This document shows, piece by piece, positions 8,374-17,340 of a DNA stretch of 64,000 nucleotides. The stretch lies in assembly GCA_963842455.1 (NCBI GenBank), contig CAWJHE010000014.1:434001-498000 (forward strand), given 5' to 3'. Both the position numbers and the translations under genes were made by a program. The notes under the pieces are model-generated. The model had not been told where the DNA came from, did not search any database, and was given only the letters and a program-made list of their open reading frames with translations. The first letter of the stretch is position 1; the number at the start of each line of letters is the position of its first letter. Origin of the DNA: CAWJHE01 sp963842455. Its GTDB lineage: Bacteria; Chloroflexota; Anaerolineae; Anaerolineales; UBA4823.

Positions 8374-9119
8374 ATGCAAAGAAAACAAACCCCACTAGAA
8401 GTGCAATCAAACAACCAGGCTGGCAACCTGGTAGTTGTACTGATTTCTGCCAACTCGGAATGGCGCGCTGTGCGAAAGTTACTGCCTCTCGCTGAAGTGG
8501 AAACATCCCCCTATGGTGAGTGGTTCAGTATCACCCTGCCTGATCTTGATACACAAAAGCCAGGTCATTTTCCTGCAAGGCGGTTGGGGAAAAATCGCCG
8601 CGGCAGGCTCAGCTCAATACGCTGCTCAGCCGCTGGTCGCCCAATTTGTTAATCAACCTGGGCACTTGCGGTGGTCTTGCCGGTAAGATAGAACGGGGAG
8701 AGATCATTCTGGTTGAGAAGACCATCGTTTATGACATCATCGAACAAATGGGAGAGTACGATGCTCATCAGGGTCGCTATGCCACTCAACTGGACCTGAG
8801 CTGGCTGCGCCTCCCTTACCCCCAGGAAGTGCGGCGTACATTACTGGTCTCTGCTGACCGGGATATCCTGGTATCGCAGGTCTCCTGGTTAATGGAAGAA
8901 TACGGCGCTGTTGCTGGTGATTGGGAGTCTGGCGCGATTGCCTATGTCGCCAAAAGAAACCAAACTCGACTGCTCATCCTGCGCGGGGTGACAGACCTGG
9001 TGGGGGAAAGCGGTGGTGAGGCTTATGGAAACAAGGAGATCTATCACCAGGCTACTGAAAAAGTCATGGAAAACCTGATGAGCGCACTACCTGCCTGGAT
9101 TAAAGCTGGAAGTATTTGA
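8374..9119 (+). pseudogene. Nucleoside phosphorylase/nucleosidase family gene, two frameshifts
   Basis: Reads LVVVLISANSEWRAVRKLL from ATG 8374, shifts near 8562 to VIFLQGGWGKIAAAGSAQYA, and shifts again near 8646 to LINLGTCGGLAGKIERGEII. It ends with AVAGDWESGAIAYVAKRN and RGVTDLVGESGG. The GTCGGL loop and the WESGAIA purine-site motif place it in the PNP/MTA-SAH nucleosidase superfamily, which cleaves the N-glycosidic bond of nucleosides. An intact product would be about 248 residues. The last 20 bases overlap tail-to-tail with the patatin gene. All family landmarks survive, so sequence error is as likely as decay. Confidence 0.75.
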
Positions 9120-10020
9120 GTATCCACTCAGCCGCTTCAGTCAAAGGGAACTGCACAGCCAATCGGCGCATAGCCGGGATTTGATCAACGCGATCCATAC
9201 TGATTGGGTACGGTAGCACCGGGTTGACACGCAGGTAGCGGTCTCCCAACAACTGGCGGCACTGGTAATCGGCCAGACCAGCGCTCCCTTCAAACATCAG
9301 GTTGAGGATATGCGGCGCCCACTGCACCAATCCCCAATCGCCATCCAGGCTATCCAGGAAGCGCGGGTTGAAACCGGTACCCATCGAAAGCAGCCGGATA
9401 TCGTCTAAGGTTTGACCCCCGGTGGCCGGGTGCAATGCCTGGGCTAAGGCGCACATGCTGGGATTTCCGGCAACCACACCACCATCGATGTAACCATCAA
9501 CAATCGGAAAATAGGTCGGCGCAGCGCTGGTGTACAGGCCAACATCCACTACGAATTGCTTTTCATCTGAGTCATCGCCTGGGAAGTTGTGGAAAAATTT
9601 TGGCTTCCAATGCCGAGCCTGTCCAGGAGCCGTCGCCTGGTTGTCCAGGTCGAAAGCGGTAACCAGTACCTTTTTAGGCAGGTCTCCCAAGCGCAAACCA
9701 GGAAATTCGAGTTTCAATGCATCCCGTAAGGGCTGTAATGCATAATCCGCACCCAGGAGTGTACCAATATCACGAATATCATCCAGGACGGTGTCGGCAA
9801 AGACCTTTTCTCCGTATGTTTCGTACAGTTTACGGGCATCGTGCGGCGACTTTCCAGCCGCCAAACCCAAAGCTAACAACCCGCCCGTTGAAGTGCCAGC
9901 AAACAGGTCAATTTGCGAGAGAAAGCCTGGGCAAACATGTTCCAAGCGCTCCAGCATCATGGCCGTGATCAAACCGCGAATGCCGCCGCCATCCAAAGTT
10001 AAGATTCGATATGCACACAC
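9100..10020 (-). CDS. Patatin-like phospholipase
   Basis: 306 residues from a GTG at 10020, chosen because GGAGGT (plus 10027-10032) stands 6 bases upstream; a longer frame reaches 10077 without a ribosome site. The family hydrolyses acyl esters of lipids with a Ser-Asp dyad. The oxyanion motif LDGGGIRG lies at the very N-terminus. The nucleophile elbow is GTSTGG (a GxSxG form), and the catalytic Asp is in YIDGGVVAGNPS. No signal peptide is visible, so it is probably cytoplasmic. It converges with the nucleosidase gene. The lipid substrate cannot be inferred. Confidence 0.9.
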   Translation of the reverse strand: MCAYRILTLDGGGIRGLITAMMLERLEHVCPGFLSQIDLFAGTSTGGLLALGLAAGKSPHDARKLYETYGEKVFADTVLDDIRDIGTLLGADYALQPLRDALKLEFPGLRLGDLPKKVLVTAFDLDNQATAPGQARHWKPKFFHNFPGDDSDEKQFVVDVGLYTSAAPTYFPIVDGYIDGGVVAGNPSMCALAQALHPATGGQTLDDIRLLSMGTGFNPRFLDSLDGDWGLVQWAPHILNLMFEGSAGLADYQCRQLLGDRYLRVNPVLPYPISMDRVDQIPAMRRLAVQFPLTEAAEWILKYFQL

Positions 10021-10166
10021 TGATCCACCTCCTGGAAAATACCCTGGCTGTCCGGCAGCCTGAGACTTACGTTGCAATATTCTTACCAGGTCAAAGGAAA
10101 GGATTATCCGCGAGAAATGTTCCGAGGCAATAGGGAGAAAATATCAAAAACTGATGCGAAAAATCA

Positions 10167-10206
10167 AAAAGAAGCTGACTCACCATGGATGAAACCAGCT
10201 TCTTTT
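10167..10206 (-). terminator. Rho-independent terminator after the FmdE-like lipoprotein gene
   Basis: Eleven-base arms AAAAGAAGCTG (10167-10177) and CAGCTTCTTTT (10196-10206). Read on the minus strand the hairpin is followed by TTTTTGATTTTT, about 40 bases after the lipoprotein stop. Confidence 0.7.
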
Positions 10207-10244
10207 GAGTGCTATTCAGTTTATATTTTCTGCAAATGACAAGG

Positions 10245-11864
10245 CTATTCGTAAACCGTCACAGTAAAGAAGCCATCCATGTCGGCATTTTCTAAAACAT
10301 AGAAGGCACGGTCATTCCAGTATTTGTAGTAATCAGCTGCCTGTTCAGCAGTCGCTTCACCGGCGGCCAGTTTCTTGCCCATGGCCACACGCAACGGAGT
10401 GGGCAATGGGGTGATCACCACCAGGTTGAATTTGATGCCAACTTTCTTGCCAGTATCCAGACGGGTGAAGATCCACTCGCGCATGGGGGGCAGCTGGTTG
10501 GTGGGCTCTTCGCTGTAGACCATCTTGTTCTGGCGGATGAAAAGATCGTTAGCCTTCCCAAACTCAGCGCCGATGAAACCGGTGTGTGGAGATGCGCCAG
10601 TGATGAAAGTAATAATATCGCCAAAGACACCAACAAACCATTCATCTTCTGCGCCAGGAGCTTCCACAGCAATCTGGCCGCGCACCGGAATTTCTCCGTT
10701 GGGATACAGGATTTCCAAGGCTTTTTTCGCAATCGTCCAGGCTCCTGTGGTCGCACCGCAGGAATGACCAGCCAGTTTAACCGCTTCTTCGTAATAATAC
10801 GGGACTGGTTCCTGTGATTGGCCAAAGATTCCGAAATAAGGTTCTTTCATCATAATGGGAGGAACCTCTGTGATATAAGCCTGATCCCAGGCGAACTCTT
10901 CTGGTGGGACTGAGCCAATGCCGCTAACGATCGATTCGGGGACTTCAGCAGAGCCTTCCTCATGAATGGTTACAGTGAAGAAACCATCCATATCCTGGTT
11001 ATCCAGGACAAAGCGAGCGCGGTCGTTCCAGTATTTGTAATAATCTTCAGCTTCTTCCGGAGTTGCTAAGCCCTTTGCCAGCTTAGCGCCCATCTGTTGA
11101 CGTTCTTCAGTAGCGATAGGAGTAATCACAGACAGATTAAAGTTCACGCCAACTTTTCTGCCGGTATCCAGACGGGTGAAAATCCATTCCATCTTGGGGG
11201 GCAGGGTGCCGGTTGGCTCTTCGGGATAAACCATCTTATTCTGGCGCAAAAACAGGTCATTGGTTTCGGCAAATTCAGCGCCGATAAAGCCTGTTTTTGG
11301 AGCAGCGCCTGTTACATAGGTAATAATTTCACCAAATACACCCGTAAACCACTCATCGGCGGCGCCAGGCGCTTCGACAGCAATCTGGCCGCGCACGGGA
11401 ATTTGGCCATCCGTGTAGAGCGCTTCCAGAGCTTTCTTTGTGATGGTCCAGGCGCCGGTGGTCGCTCCGCAGGAGTGACCAGCCAGCTTGACAGCATCAT
11501 CATAATAGTATGGCACAGCTACTTGAGACTGCCCAAAGATCATGTAATAGGGTTCAATCATCAGGATTGGCGGCACTTGGTCAATATATTCCTGGTCCCA
11601 AATACCCACCTTTTCAGGTTCTGCAGCAACTTCTTCAACCTGGGTTGCTTCTGCGGTAGGTTCAGCTTCTGCAGGTTTTTCCTCTACTGTAGGCTCAACT
11701 ACAGGTGCAGCAGCCGCCTCTGTTTTTGCAGGTTCCGGAGCAGCCTGGGTAGGCTGAGCTTCAACTGGGGGGGAAGGTGGCTGCGCAGTTGCTGCAGGCG
11801 CACAGGCAGACAGGACAAAAACTGCTATCAAGAAGACTGATAAAACCGTATAAAACTTCTTCAT
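10245..11864 (-). CDS. Lipoprotein with two tandem FmdE-like domains
   Basis: 539 residues from ATG 11864, which has GGAGGAG just upstream; the frame also extends four codons to a GTG. The signal peptide ends in the lipobox LSAC, then a Pro/Ala/Glu linker of about 65 residues. Two copies of one domain of about 210 residues follow (roughly 90-300 and 325-540). Both contain KLAGHSCGATTGAWTI, IPVRGQIAVEAPGA, TGFIGAEF, EWIFTRLDTG and DYYKYWNDRA nearly unchanged. The GHxC motif, followed by a helix ending in ALE.LY and a later TGKKVGI strand, resembles FmdE, a metal-binding domain first named from the formylmethanofuran dehydrogenase operon. It is predicted to be outside the membrane. The role is unknown; metal or small-molecule binding is plausible. 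It is divergent from the second aldehyde oxidoreductase. Confidence 0.6.
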   Translation of the reverse strand: MKKFYTVLSVFLIAVFVLSACAPAATAQPPSPPVEAQPTQAAPEPAKTEAAAAPVVEPTVEEKPAEAEPTAEATQVEEVAAEPEKVGIWDQEYIDQVPPILMIEPYYMIFGQSQVAVPYYYDDAVKLAGHSCGATTGAWTITKKALEALYTDGQIPVRGQIAVEAPGAADEWFTGVFGEIITYVTGAAPKTGFIGAEFAETNDLFLRQNKMVYPEEPTGTLPPKMEWIFTRLDTGRKVGVNFNLSVITPIATEERQQMGAKLAKGLATPEEAEDYYKYWNDRARFVLDNQDMDGFFTVTIHEEGSAEVPESIVSGIGSVPPEEFAWDQAYITEVPPIMMKEPYFGIFGQSQEPVPYYYEEAVKLAGHSCGATTGAWTIAKKALEILYPNGEIPVRGQIAVEAPGAEDEWFVGVFGDIITFITGASPHTGFIGAEFGKANDLFIRQNKMVYSEEPTNQLPPMREWIFTRLDTGKKVGIKFNLVVITPLPTPLRVAMGKKLAAGEATAEQAADYYKYWNDRAFYVLENADMDGFFTVTVYE

Positions 11865-11924
11865 TTTCTCCTCCACTCATAATGTAAAATATTAATTATC
11901 TCTACTGAACAATGTCCTAATTTA

Positions 11925-11938
11925 TGTGAATAGTCACA
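11925..11938. promoter_or_regulatory. Palindrome TGTGA-N4-TCACA, possible operator
   Basis: A perfect dyad in the 270-base divergent region between the FmdE-like lipoprotein gene and the second aldehyde oxidoreductase, about 60 bases upstream of the lipoprotein start. The half-sites are CRP/FNR-like, but the spacer is 4 rather than 6 bases, so the regulator is uncertain. Confidence 0.35.
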
Positions 11939-12134
11939 AATGAAGATTATCACAATCAAAAGCATAAAGCTTTAACCTAAGTTAAATGATCGCAGGATTA
12001 CCCTGGCTTTAAATTGCGTGGTGACCCGGTACGTGCAGAACCTGGCTGCTGGTTTAACCCTCTCTGCGTTCTTTGGGTATTGAGGTAAACTTATTCCAAG
12101 AAACTCCAGCACAATCGTCAAAAGGCGGATCCTA

Positions 12135-13956
12135 ATGATGCAAGAAATCCTCAAAATCGACCTGAGCAGTGGCGTGATTTCCAGCAACCCTATCCCGGCA
12201 GAATGGCAACAGGACTACCTGGGTGGAGCCTCGTTAGCTGCCCGCTTGTTATACGATCATCTCAGCGTCCAATTACATCCGCTGGATGCCCTAGCGCCTC
12301 TCTTGTTCCTCAATGGACCCCTCTCCGGGACTTCTGGGCCGGCGGTAGGGCGCTTTGTAGTCTGCGGGCGTTCACCGGCAACCGGGCTATGGGGTGAATC
12401 CAACTGCGGTGGGTTCTGGGGACCTGAGCTGCGCCAGGCCGGTTTCGATGGCTTGTGGATCGAAGGACGCGCCAGCCAGCCGGTGTACCTGTGGATACAG
12501 GATGGTAAAGTTGAAATTCGGGATGCAACCCACCTGTGGGGGATGGACACCTACCAGGCGCAAAGCACGATCGAAGCAGAGTTGCAGGCCGGTAAAGTGC
12601 GCCTGGCGACGATCGGCCCAGCCGGCGAAGCCCTGATTCCCTTTGCCTTAATCCTGGCCGACCACGGGCGGGTAGCCGGACGAACCGGCATGGGCGCACT
12701 GATGGGGTCGAAGAATCTAAAAGCCATTGCCGTGCAGGGCAAGGCTAAGATTCCTGTGGCAGACCCACAGCGTTATACCGAAATCCGCAGCCGCGTCAAT
12801 CGTGAGCTTCGTAATGACGCCACTGCCCAGGTTTTACGCGAATTGGGGACAGCAGGGGTAGCCGAATATATGGATTACCTGGGCGAGATGCCCAAAAAAT
12901 ACTTCTCCCAAGGCCAGTTTGGGGATGAACTAAAAATTTCCGGCGCAGTGATGAAAGAAAGTATCCTCACAGGTGTTAGCGCCTGCCATGCTTGTGTGAT
13001 CGCCTGCGGGCGGGTGGTACGCCTGGAAGATGGGGACAAACGCAAAGGACCGGAGTATGAAACCATGGTTGGCTTTGGACCAAATTTGATGCTCAATGAT
13101 CTGGTTCTGACCGTCCGCCTGGGCGAGCTGTGCGACCGTTATGGTCTGGATAGCATCTCGATGAGCAATACCCTCGGGCTGGCTTACCGCTTGTTTGAGC
13201 TGGGCAAGATCGGTCTATCAGAGACTGGCGGTTTGCCGCTCACCTGGGGAGATGGCTCGGGGTTAGAAGAATTGATCAACCAGACTGTGCAACGTCGTGG
13301 ATTTGGCGCCTACCTGGCGCAAGGCGCTCATGCATTGGCAAAAGCCTTTGGTGCTGAAGAGGAAGCAGTTCAAGTCAATGGTTTAGAACTCGCCTACCAT
13401 GACCCGCGCGGCGCTTCCGGCATGGCCCTGGTCTATGCCACCTCGCCACGAGGCGCTTGTCACAACCAATCCGATTACTTCCTGGTGGATATCGGCCAGG
13501 TGGAAAGTGAATTGGGGTTGGAATTTTTCGACCGCCAGGGTGGCGTGGAAAAAGCTGCCAATGTTGCCCGTCACCAGGATTGGCGCACGCTGGCGAATGC
13601 CCTGGTGATGTGCCTGTTCGCCAATGTAGCTCCACATGATGTTTTAGCGTTGATCAATGCCGCCTGTGGAACAGATTACACGTTGGACGACATCCTGCGC
13701 TGCGGCGAGCGCGGCTGGAACCTGAAAAGATTACTCAATATCAAATTAGGTCTGAGCGCCAAAAACGAGCTGCCTGCCCACTGCCCTGTTACGTGCCTAC
13801 GCAGATGATCCGCAGGGCGAGCAAGGCTATGCGCCGCCTCTGGAGTCTATGTTAGCGGCTTATTACCTGGCCCGTGGCTGGGACGCCCACAGCGGCATAC
13901 CGGCTCCAGAAAAACTGGACGAACTGAACCTTAGCTGGGCTATACCCGGAAAGTGA
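12135..13956 (+). pseudogene. Second aldehyde ferredoxin oxidoreductase, one frameshift near the 3' end
   Basis: The main frame codes 557 residues to a stop at 13808. Family sequence then continues in another frame (LLRAYADDPQGEQGY, LAAYYLARGWDAHSG) to the TGA at 13954-13956. One base is therefore gained or lost near 13755-13785. The full protein would be about 606 residues, the normal AOR length. The cluster ligands have the classical spacing: Cys284, Cys287, Cys291 (CHACVIAC) and Cys493. Pterin-contact stretches YLGGASLAARLLY and GRTGMGALMGSKNLKAI are present. It is only distantly similar to the aldehyde oxidoreductase at 5174-6874 and probably serves another aldehyde. The break removes only the C-terminal 40-50 residues. 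Confidence 0.88.
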
Positions 13957-15098
13957 CCCGTGCCATGCAGCCGAAAAAATATACAAAGCGGTTAGTGCTG
14001 ATCGTCTGGTCCATTACGCTGCTGCTATTCGCCAGCAGCGCCTGCGGTCAGGCGCCTGGTTCCTCCCCCGCAGCGCTGCCAACGCCTACCACGCTGCCAG
14101 CCCGTGTCGCAACTTTACCCATTCCTCGTGACAATTCCCAGGTACAGGACGCCAGCCAAACACCGCCGGAAGTCCCGGTATTGTACATACCACTGGAAGG
14201 GCCTGCTGCGCTCACTCAGGCTGAATATTCTGGCATGGCCTGGTACCAGGACGAGCTGGTCTTAATGCCGCAATATCCACAACGCATGAGCGACCGGCCA
14301 GGCGGCGTTCTTTACGCCATTCCCCGTCAGGCGCTGCTTGATTTCATCCAGGGGAACTCATCCGCACCGATCCGGCCGCGGGAAGTGCCCCTGATCAGCG
14401 CTGATCTGGAGAATGCGGTATCCCTGTTCGAAGGCTTTGAAGCCATTGCCTTCAAGGACCAGCGCGTATACCTGAGTATCGAAGCAAGGGAAGGCCTGGG
14501 CATGATGGGCTACCTGGTGTCAGGCCAGGTGCAAGGCAACTTAGAGCAAGTTCAGCTTGAGCTTGACAGCCTGGTCAAAAACCCACCGCAACAAGACCAA
14601 TCCAACCGCACAGATGAGGCCATCCTGATCGCTGGCGAACGGGTGATCACCTTCTTTGAATCTAACGGAGCGCAAGCTAATCCCAATGCACATGCCAGCC
14701 TTTTCAGCCTGGCGCTTGAACCCGAAGGTGAGATAGAATTACCACCTGTAGAATACCGTCTGACAGATACGACCGAGATGGATGCAGACGGACGGTTCTG
14801 GATGATGAATTATTTCTTCCCTGGGGATACCGACCTGCTCCCCTCGATAGATCCTCTCCGCGAACGCTATGGCGCTGGAGCAACCCATAGCCAGTACTCA
14901 TTTGTCGAAAGGCTGCTCGAGTTTCAATATACACCCCAGGGGATTAGCCTGACGGATACAGCCCCTATTCAGTTTCAGCTCTCCCCGCAAGATGAGGCGC
15001 GCAACTGGGAGGGGGTTGTCAGGCTGGAGGGACTGGGATTCCTGGTCATCACAGATAAATTCCCCAGGACCATTCTTGGGTTTGTCGCCTACCCATAA
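13953..15098 (+). CDS. Lipoprotein, esterase-like-activity-of-phytase (phytase-like) family candidate
   Basis: 381 residues from a GTG that overlaps the preceding stop by 4 bases; an in-frame ATG at 13965 is an alternative. The N-terminus KRLVLIVWSITLLLFASSAC is a lipoprotein signal with lipobox Cys. A Pro/Thr linker follows and then one beta-rich domain with YSGMAWYQDELVLMPQYP, FEGFEAIAFKDQRVYL, TTEMDADGRFWMMNYFF and LEGLGFLVITDKFP. This spacing of repeated blade-like strands resembles the phytase-like beta-propeller family. Residues NWEGV near the end fit the same pattern. It is translationally coupled to the second aldehyde oxidoreductase, but I see no functional link. Assignment is moderate. 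Confidence 0.5.
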   Translation: MTRAMQPKKYTKRLVLIVWSITLLLFASSACGQAPGSSPAALPTPTTLPARVATLPIPRDNSQVQDASQTPPEVPVLYIPLEGPAALTQAEYSGMAWYQDELVLMPQYPQRMSDRPGGVLYAIPRQALLDFIQGNSSAPIRPREVPLISADLENAVSLFEGFEAIAFKDQRVYLSIEAREGLGMMGYLVSGQVQGNLEQVQLELDSLVKNPPQQDQSNRTDEAILIAGERVITFFESNGAQANPNAHASLFSLALEPEGEIELPPVEYRLTDTTEMDADGRFWMMNYFFPGDTDLLPSIDPLRERYGAGATHSQYSFVERLLEFQYTPQGISLTDTAPIQFQLSPQDEARNWEGVVRLEGLGFLVITDKFPRTILGFVAYP

Positions 15099-15112
15099 AC
15101 TACTTAATTAGC

Positions 15113-15141
15113 GGTGAACGAATATATGCCTGCATTATAAT
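15113..15141 (+). promoter_or_regulatory. Possible promoter of the NAD(P)HX repair gene
   Basis: A perfect TATAAT (15136-15141) lies 25 bases before the ATG at 15166. The -35 region (GGTGAA at 15113-15118) is a poor match. Confidence 0.4.
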
Positions 15142-15165
15142 CTATACGCAATGGAGAAAATAACA

Positions 15166-16797
15166 ATGAAATATGTTAGCGTAGCCCAAATGATCGCCAT
15201 CGAGAAGGAAGCCAACTCACTCGGTCTGACATACGAAACCATGATGGAAAACGCCGGGCGTAACCTGGCCAACGCAGTGATGGATGCTTACGGTTACCTG
15301 GATGAAGACGGCGCAATTGGCCTGGTTGGATCCGGAAACAATGGCGGCGATACGCTGGTTGCCCTGCACTACCTGGCGCAAGAAGGTTGGCGAACTTGTG
15401 CTTATATCGTGCGTCCCCGCCCGCAGGATGATGCGCTGATCCAAAGACTGCGCCAGGACGGGGTAGAAATCTTATGGTTGCAGGATGATCCACAACACCA
15501 GGAATTAGATCAGTGGCTGGAAAAATGCGGCGTGGTGATGGATGGCATTCTGGGGACTGGTTTTCGCTTGCCGCTCAAAGGAGAAATCGCGGAAACCATG
15601 GAACATGTTCGCCAGAAGCTCACCAGCCTGTACGAAGCGCCTTTTGTGGTAGCGGTGGACTGCCCTTCAGGGATCGATTGTGATAACGGAGACGCGGCTG
15701 ATGAATGCATCCCGGCAGACTTGACGATCACCATGGCAGCCATCAAACAGGGTTTACTCATGTTCCCTGCTCACCACCTGGTGGGGGAGTATCAGCTGGT
15801 TGGCATCGGTTTACCCGATGATGGCGAGAGCTTGCAATCCTGGCGGGAAGTGCAGACCTTCATCCCCGACCTGGAGTGGGTTAGAGGGGTTATGCCGGAG
15901 AGACCTTTGGATGCCCACAAAGGCACATTTGGGACGGCTCTGGTAATTGCCGGTTCGCTGAACTATACCGGTGCAGCCCTGTTAGCCGGGCAGGCAGCTT
16001 ACCGCGCCGGCGCTGGCCTGGTCACCCTGGGCGTTCCCAATCCTTTGCATTCAGCCCTGGCCGGTGTATTCCCAGAGGCTACCTGGTTGTTGTTACCGCA
16101 CGAAATGGGCGTAATCTCCGAACCGGCAGTAAAAATTGTGCTTGAAAACTTAACCCGGGTAACTGCCCTGTTGGTTGGACCTGGTTTTGGAATTGAAGAT
16201 CCCACTGCTGAGTTCATATCTCAGCTGGTGGCGGGTACAAAGAGAGGCAAAGGCAGTAAGATCGGTTTCGTCAAAGAAAACGACCAGGAAGAGCTAATCA
16301 AGCGTCCAGAACTACCTCCCCTGGTGATCGACGCGGATGGCTTGAAATTACTGGCAAGAATTCCTAATTGGGCTGCACATCTACCGCCCCAAACCATCCT
16401 GACGCCCCATCCAGGCGAGATGAGTGTGCTGACCGGGCTGAGCCTAGCAGAAATCCAGGATGCGCGCCTGCAGATAGCCCAACGCTTCAGCCAGGAGTGG
16501 GGGCATATCGTTATCTTGAAAGGGGCTTTCACGGTGATCGCCTCCCCTGAGGGAGAAACTGCAGTGATCGCGGTGGCTTCCCCGGCTCTGGCGCGGGCTG
16601 GTAGCGGCGATGTGCTTGCCGGTCTGGTAGTTGGCCTGTTAGCCCAGGGAATACTGCCATTTGAAGCAGCTGTCGCAGGAGCTTGGATGCATGCCCAGGC
16701 TGGACTTCTGGCTGCCGATGAGCTGGGAAGCAGCAATGCCGTCCTGGCTGGCGACATTTTGGACAGCTCGATTGATATTCTAAGCGAACTGTCCTGA
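15166..16797 (+). CDS. nnr: Bifunctional NAD(P)HX epimerase/dehydratase
   Basis: 543 residues from ATG 15166, which has GGAG nine bases upstream; another ATG lies in frame at 15151. The enzyme repairs hydrated NADH/NADPH. The N-terminal YjeF_N domain (about 1-225) epimerises R- to S-NAD(P)HX and shows GSGNNGGDTLVAL, ILGTGFRLPLKGE and VDCPSGIDCDNGD. The C-terminal ribokinase-like domain (about 245-540) dehydrates S-NAD(P)HX with ADP or ATP and shows GTFGTALVIAGS, LVIDADGLKLLA, ILTPHPGEMSVLTG and the nucleotide loop GSGDVLAGLVVGL. A short insertion with Lys/Glu around 16240-16315 interrupts the second domain. It is a housekeeping gene with its own promoter and a hairpin after the stop. Confidence 0.93.
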   Translation: MKYVSVAQMIAIEKEANSLGLTYETMMENAGRNLANAVMDAYGYLDEDGAIGLVGSGNNGGDTLVALHYLAQEGWRTCAYIVRPRPQDDALIQRLRQDGVEILWLQDDPQHQELDQWLEKCGVVMDGILGTGFRLPLKGEIAETMEHVRQKLTSLYEAPFVVAVDCPSGIDCDNGDAADECIPADLTITMAAIKQGLLMFPAHHLVGEYQLVGIGLPDDGESLQSWREVQTFIPDLEWVRGVMPERPLDAHKGTFGTALVIAGSLNYTGAALLAGQAAYRAGAGLVTLGVPNPLHSALAGVFPEATWLLLPHEMGVISEPAVKIVLENLTRVTALLVGPGFGIEDPTAEFISQLVAGTKRGKGSKIGFVKENDQEELIKRPELPPLVIDADGLKLLARIPNWAAHLPPQTILTPHPGEMSVLTGLSLAEIQDARLQIAQRFSQEWGHIVILKGAFTVIASPEGETAVIAVASPALARAGSGDVLAGLVVGLLAQGILPFEAAVAGAWMHAQAGLLAADELGSSNAVLAGDILDSSIDILSELS

Positions 16798-16824
16798 ACC
16801 ATCTAAACGGTGTTAACAAAACTT

Positions 16825-16861
16825 CGGCATAGAGCATCCACAAACGTGGGACTCTATGCCG
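16825..16861 (+). terminator. Hairpin after nnr
   Basis: Ten-base outer arms CGGCATAGAG (16825-16834) and CTCTATGCCG (16852-16861), with a nested TCCAC/GTGG pair in the loop. The U tract is weak (AGGTAATTTA), so termination may be partial. The YtxH gene converges from the right. Confidence 0.5.
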
Positions 16862-16968
16862 AGGTAATTTATCGATACAGGCTATAAAATGCGACCGCAG
16901 GGCAAAGACGCGTTAAAAGAAAAAAACACGCCTCAATTGACCTGAGATATGACCGTAATCAATCGAAC

Positions 16969-17337
16969 TCAGGCTTCTGATGTACCATCATCCACTACTA
17001 GCGGTACGCCTTCGTCTCCAATTGGTCCTTTGACTTTCTGTTGCAGCTCAACGGCGCGTTCCTTAGTCATACGAGCCAGATCCTCTGCCTTGACGCGTAA
17101 ATCAACTAAAGCTTCGTCTGCGCGGGCGCGGGCATCTTCTAAGGCTACTTCGGCCTTATGACGGGCATCCTGGCTAACTTCCACGGCTCGATCGCGCAAT
17201 TCGATACTCTTTTCTTTGATTATCGTTCGGGTCTCTTCACCCGATTTTGGTGCGGATAATAAAGCTGCCGCAGCGCCAACCAGGCCACCAATCACCAAAC
17301 CGGCGAAAAATGCTCCAAAATCATTATTGTCTGACAT
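16969..17337 (-). CDS. YtxH-domain protein
   Basis: 122 residues. One N-terminal hydrophobic Gly/Ala helix (FFAGLVIGGLVGAAAALLSAP) followed by the KSGEETR motif marks the YtxH family. The rest is a charged, Ala-rich amphipathic helix of about 80 residues, probably a coiled coil. Family members are small membrane-anchored envelope or stress proteins without known activity. Its gene follows a two-helix membrane protein with a 3-base gap, so the two are probably cotranscribed and may form one envelope structure. Confidence 0.75.
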   Translation of the reverse strand: MSDNNDFGAFFAGLVIGGLVGAAAALLSAPKSGEETRTIIKEKSIELRDRAVEVSQDARHKAEVALEDARARADEALVDLRVKAEDLARMTKERAVELQQKVKGPIGDEGVPLVVDDGTSEA

Positions 17338-17340
17338 AAA

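Noticed and set aside
11097..11840. 247-codon plus-strand ORF
   Set aside because: Exactly antisense to the FmdE-like lipoprotein; its Arg/Phe/Cys-rich sequence mirrors the repeat and the linker, and it has no ribosome site.
13953..13964. Treating the lipoprotein at 13953 as a continuation of the second aldehyde oxidoreductase
   Set aside because: The oxidoreductase frame ends in its own TGA at 13954-13956 once its frameshift is corrected, and the next frame opens with a signal peptide.
16221..16802. 193-codon minus-strand ORF
   Set aside because: Antisense to the dehydratase domain of nnr; Ser/Ala/Pro-rich shadow sequence with no family features.
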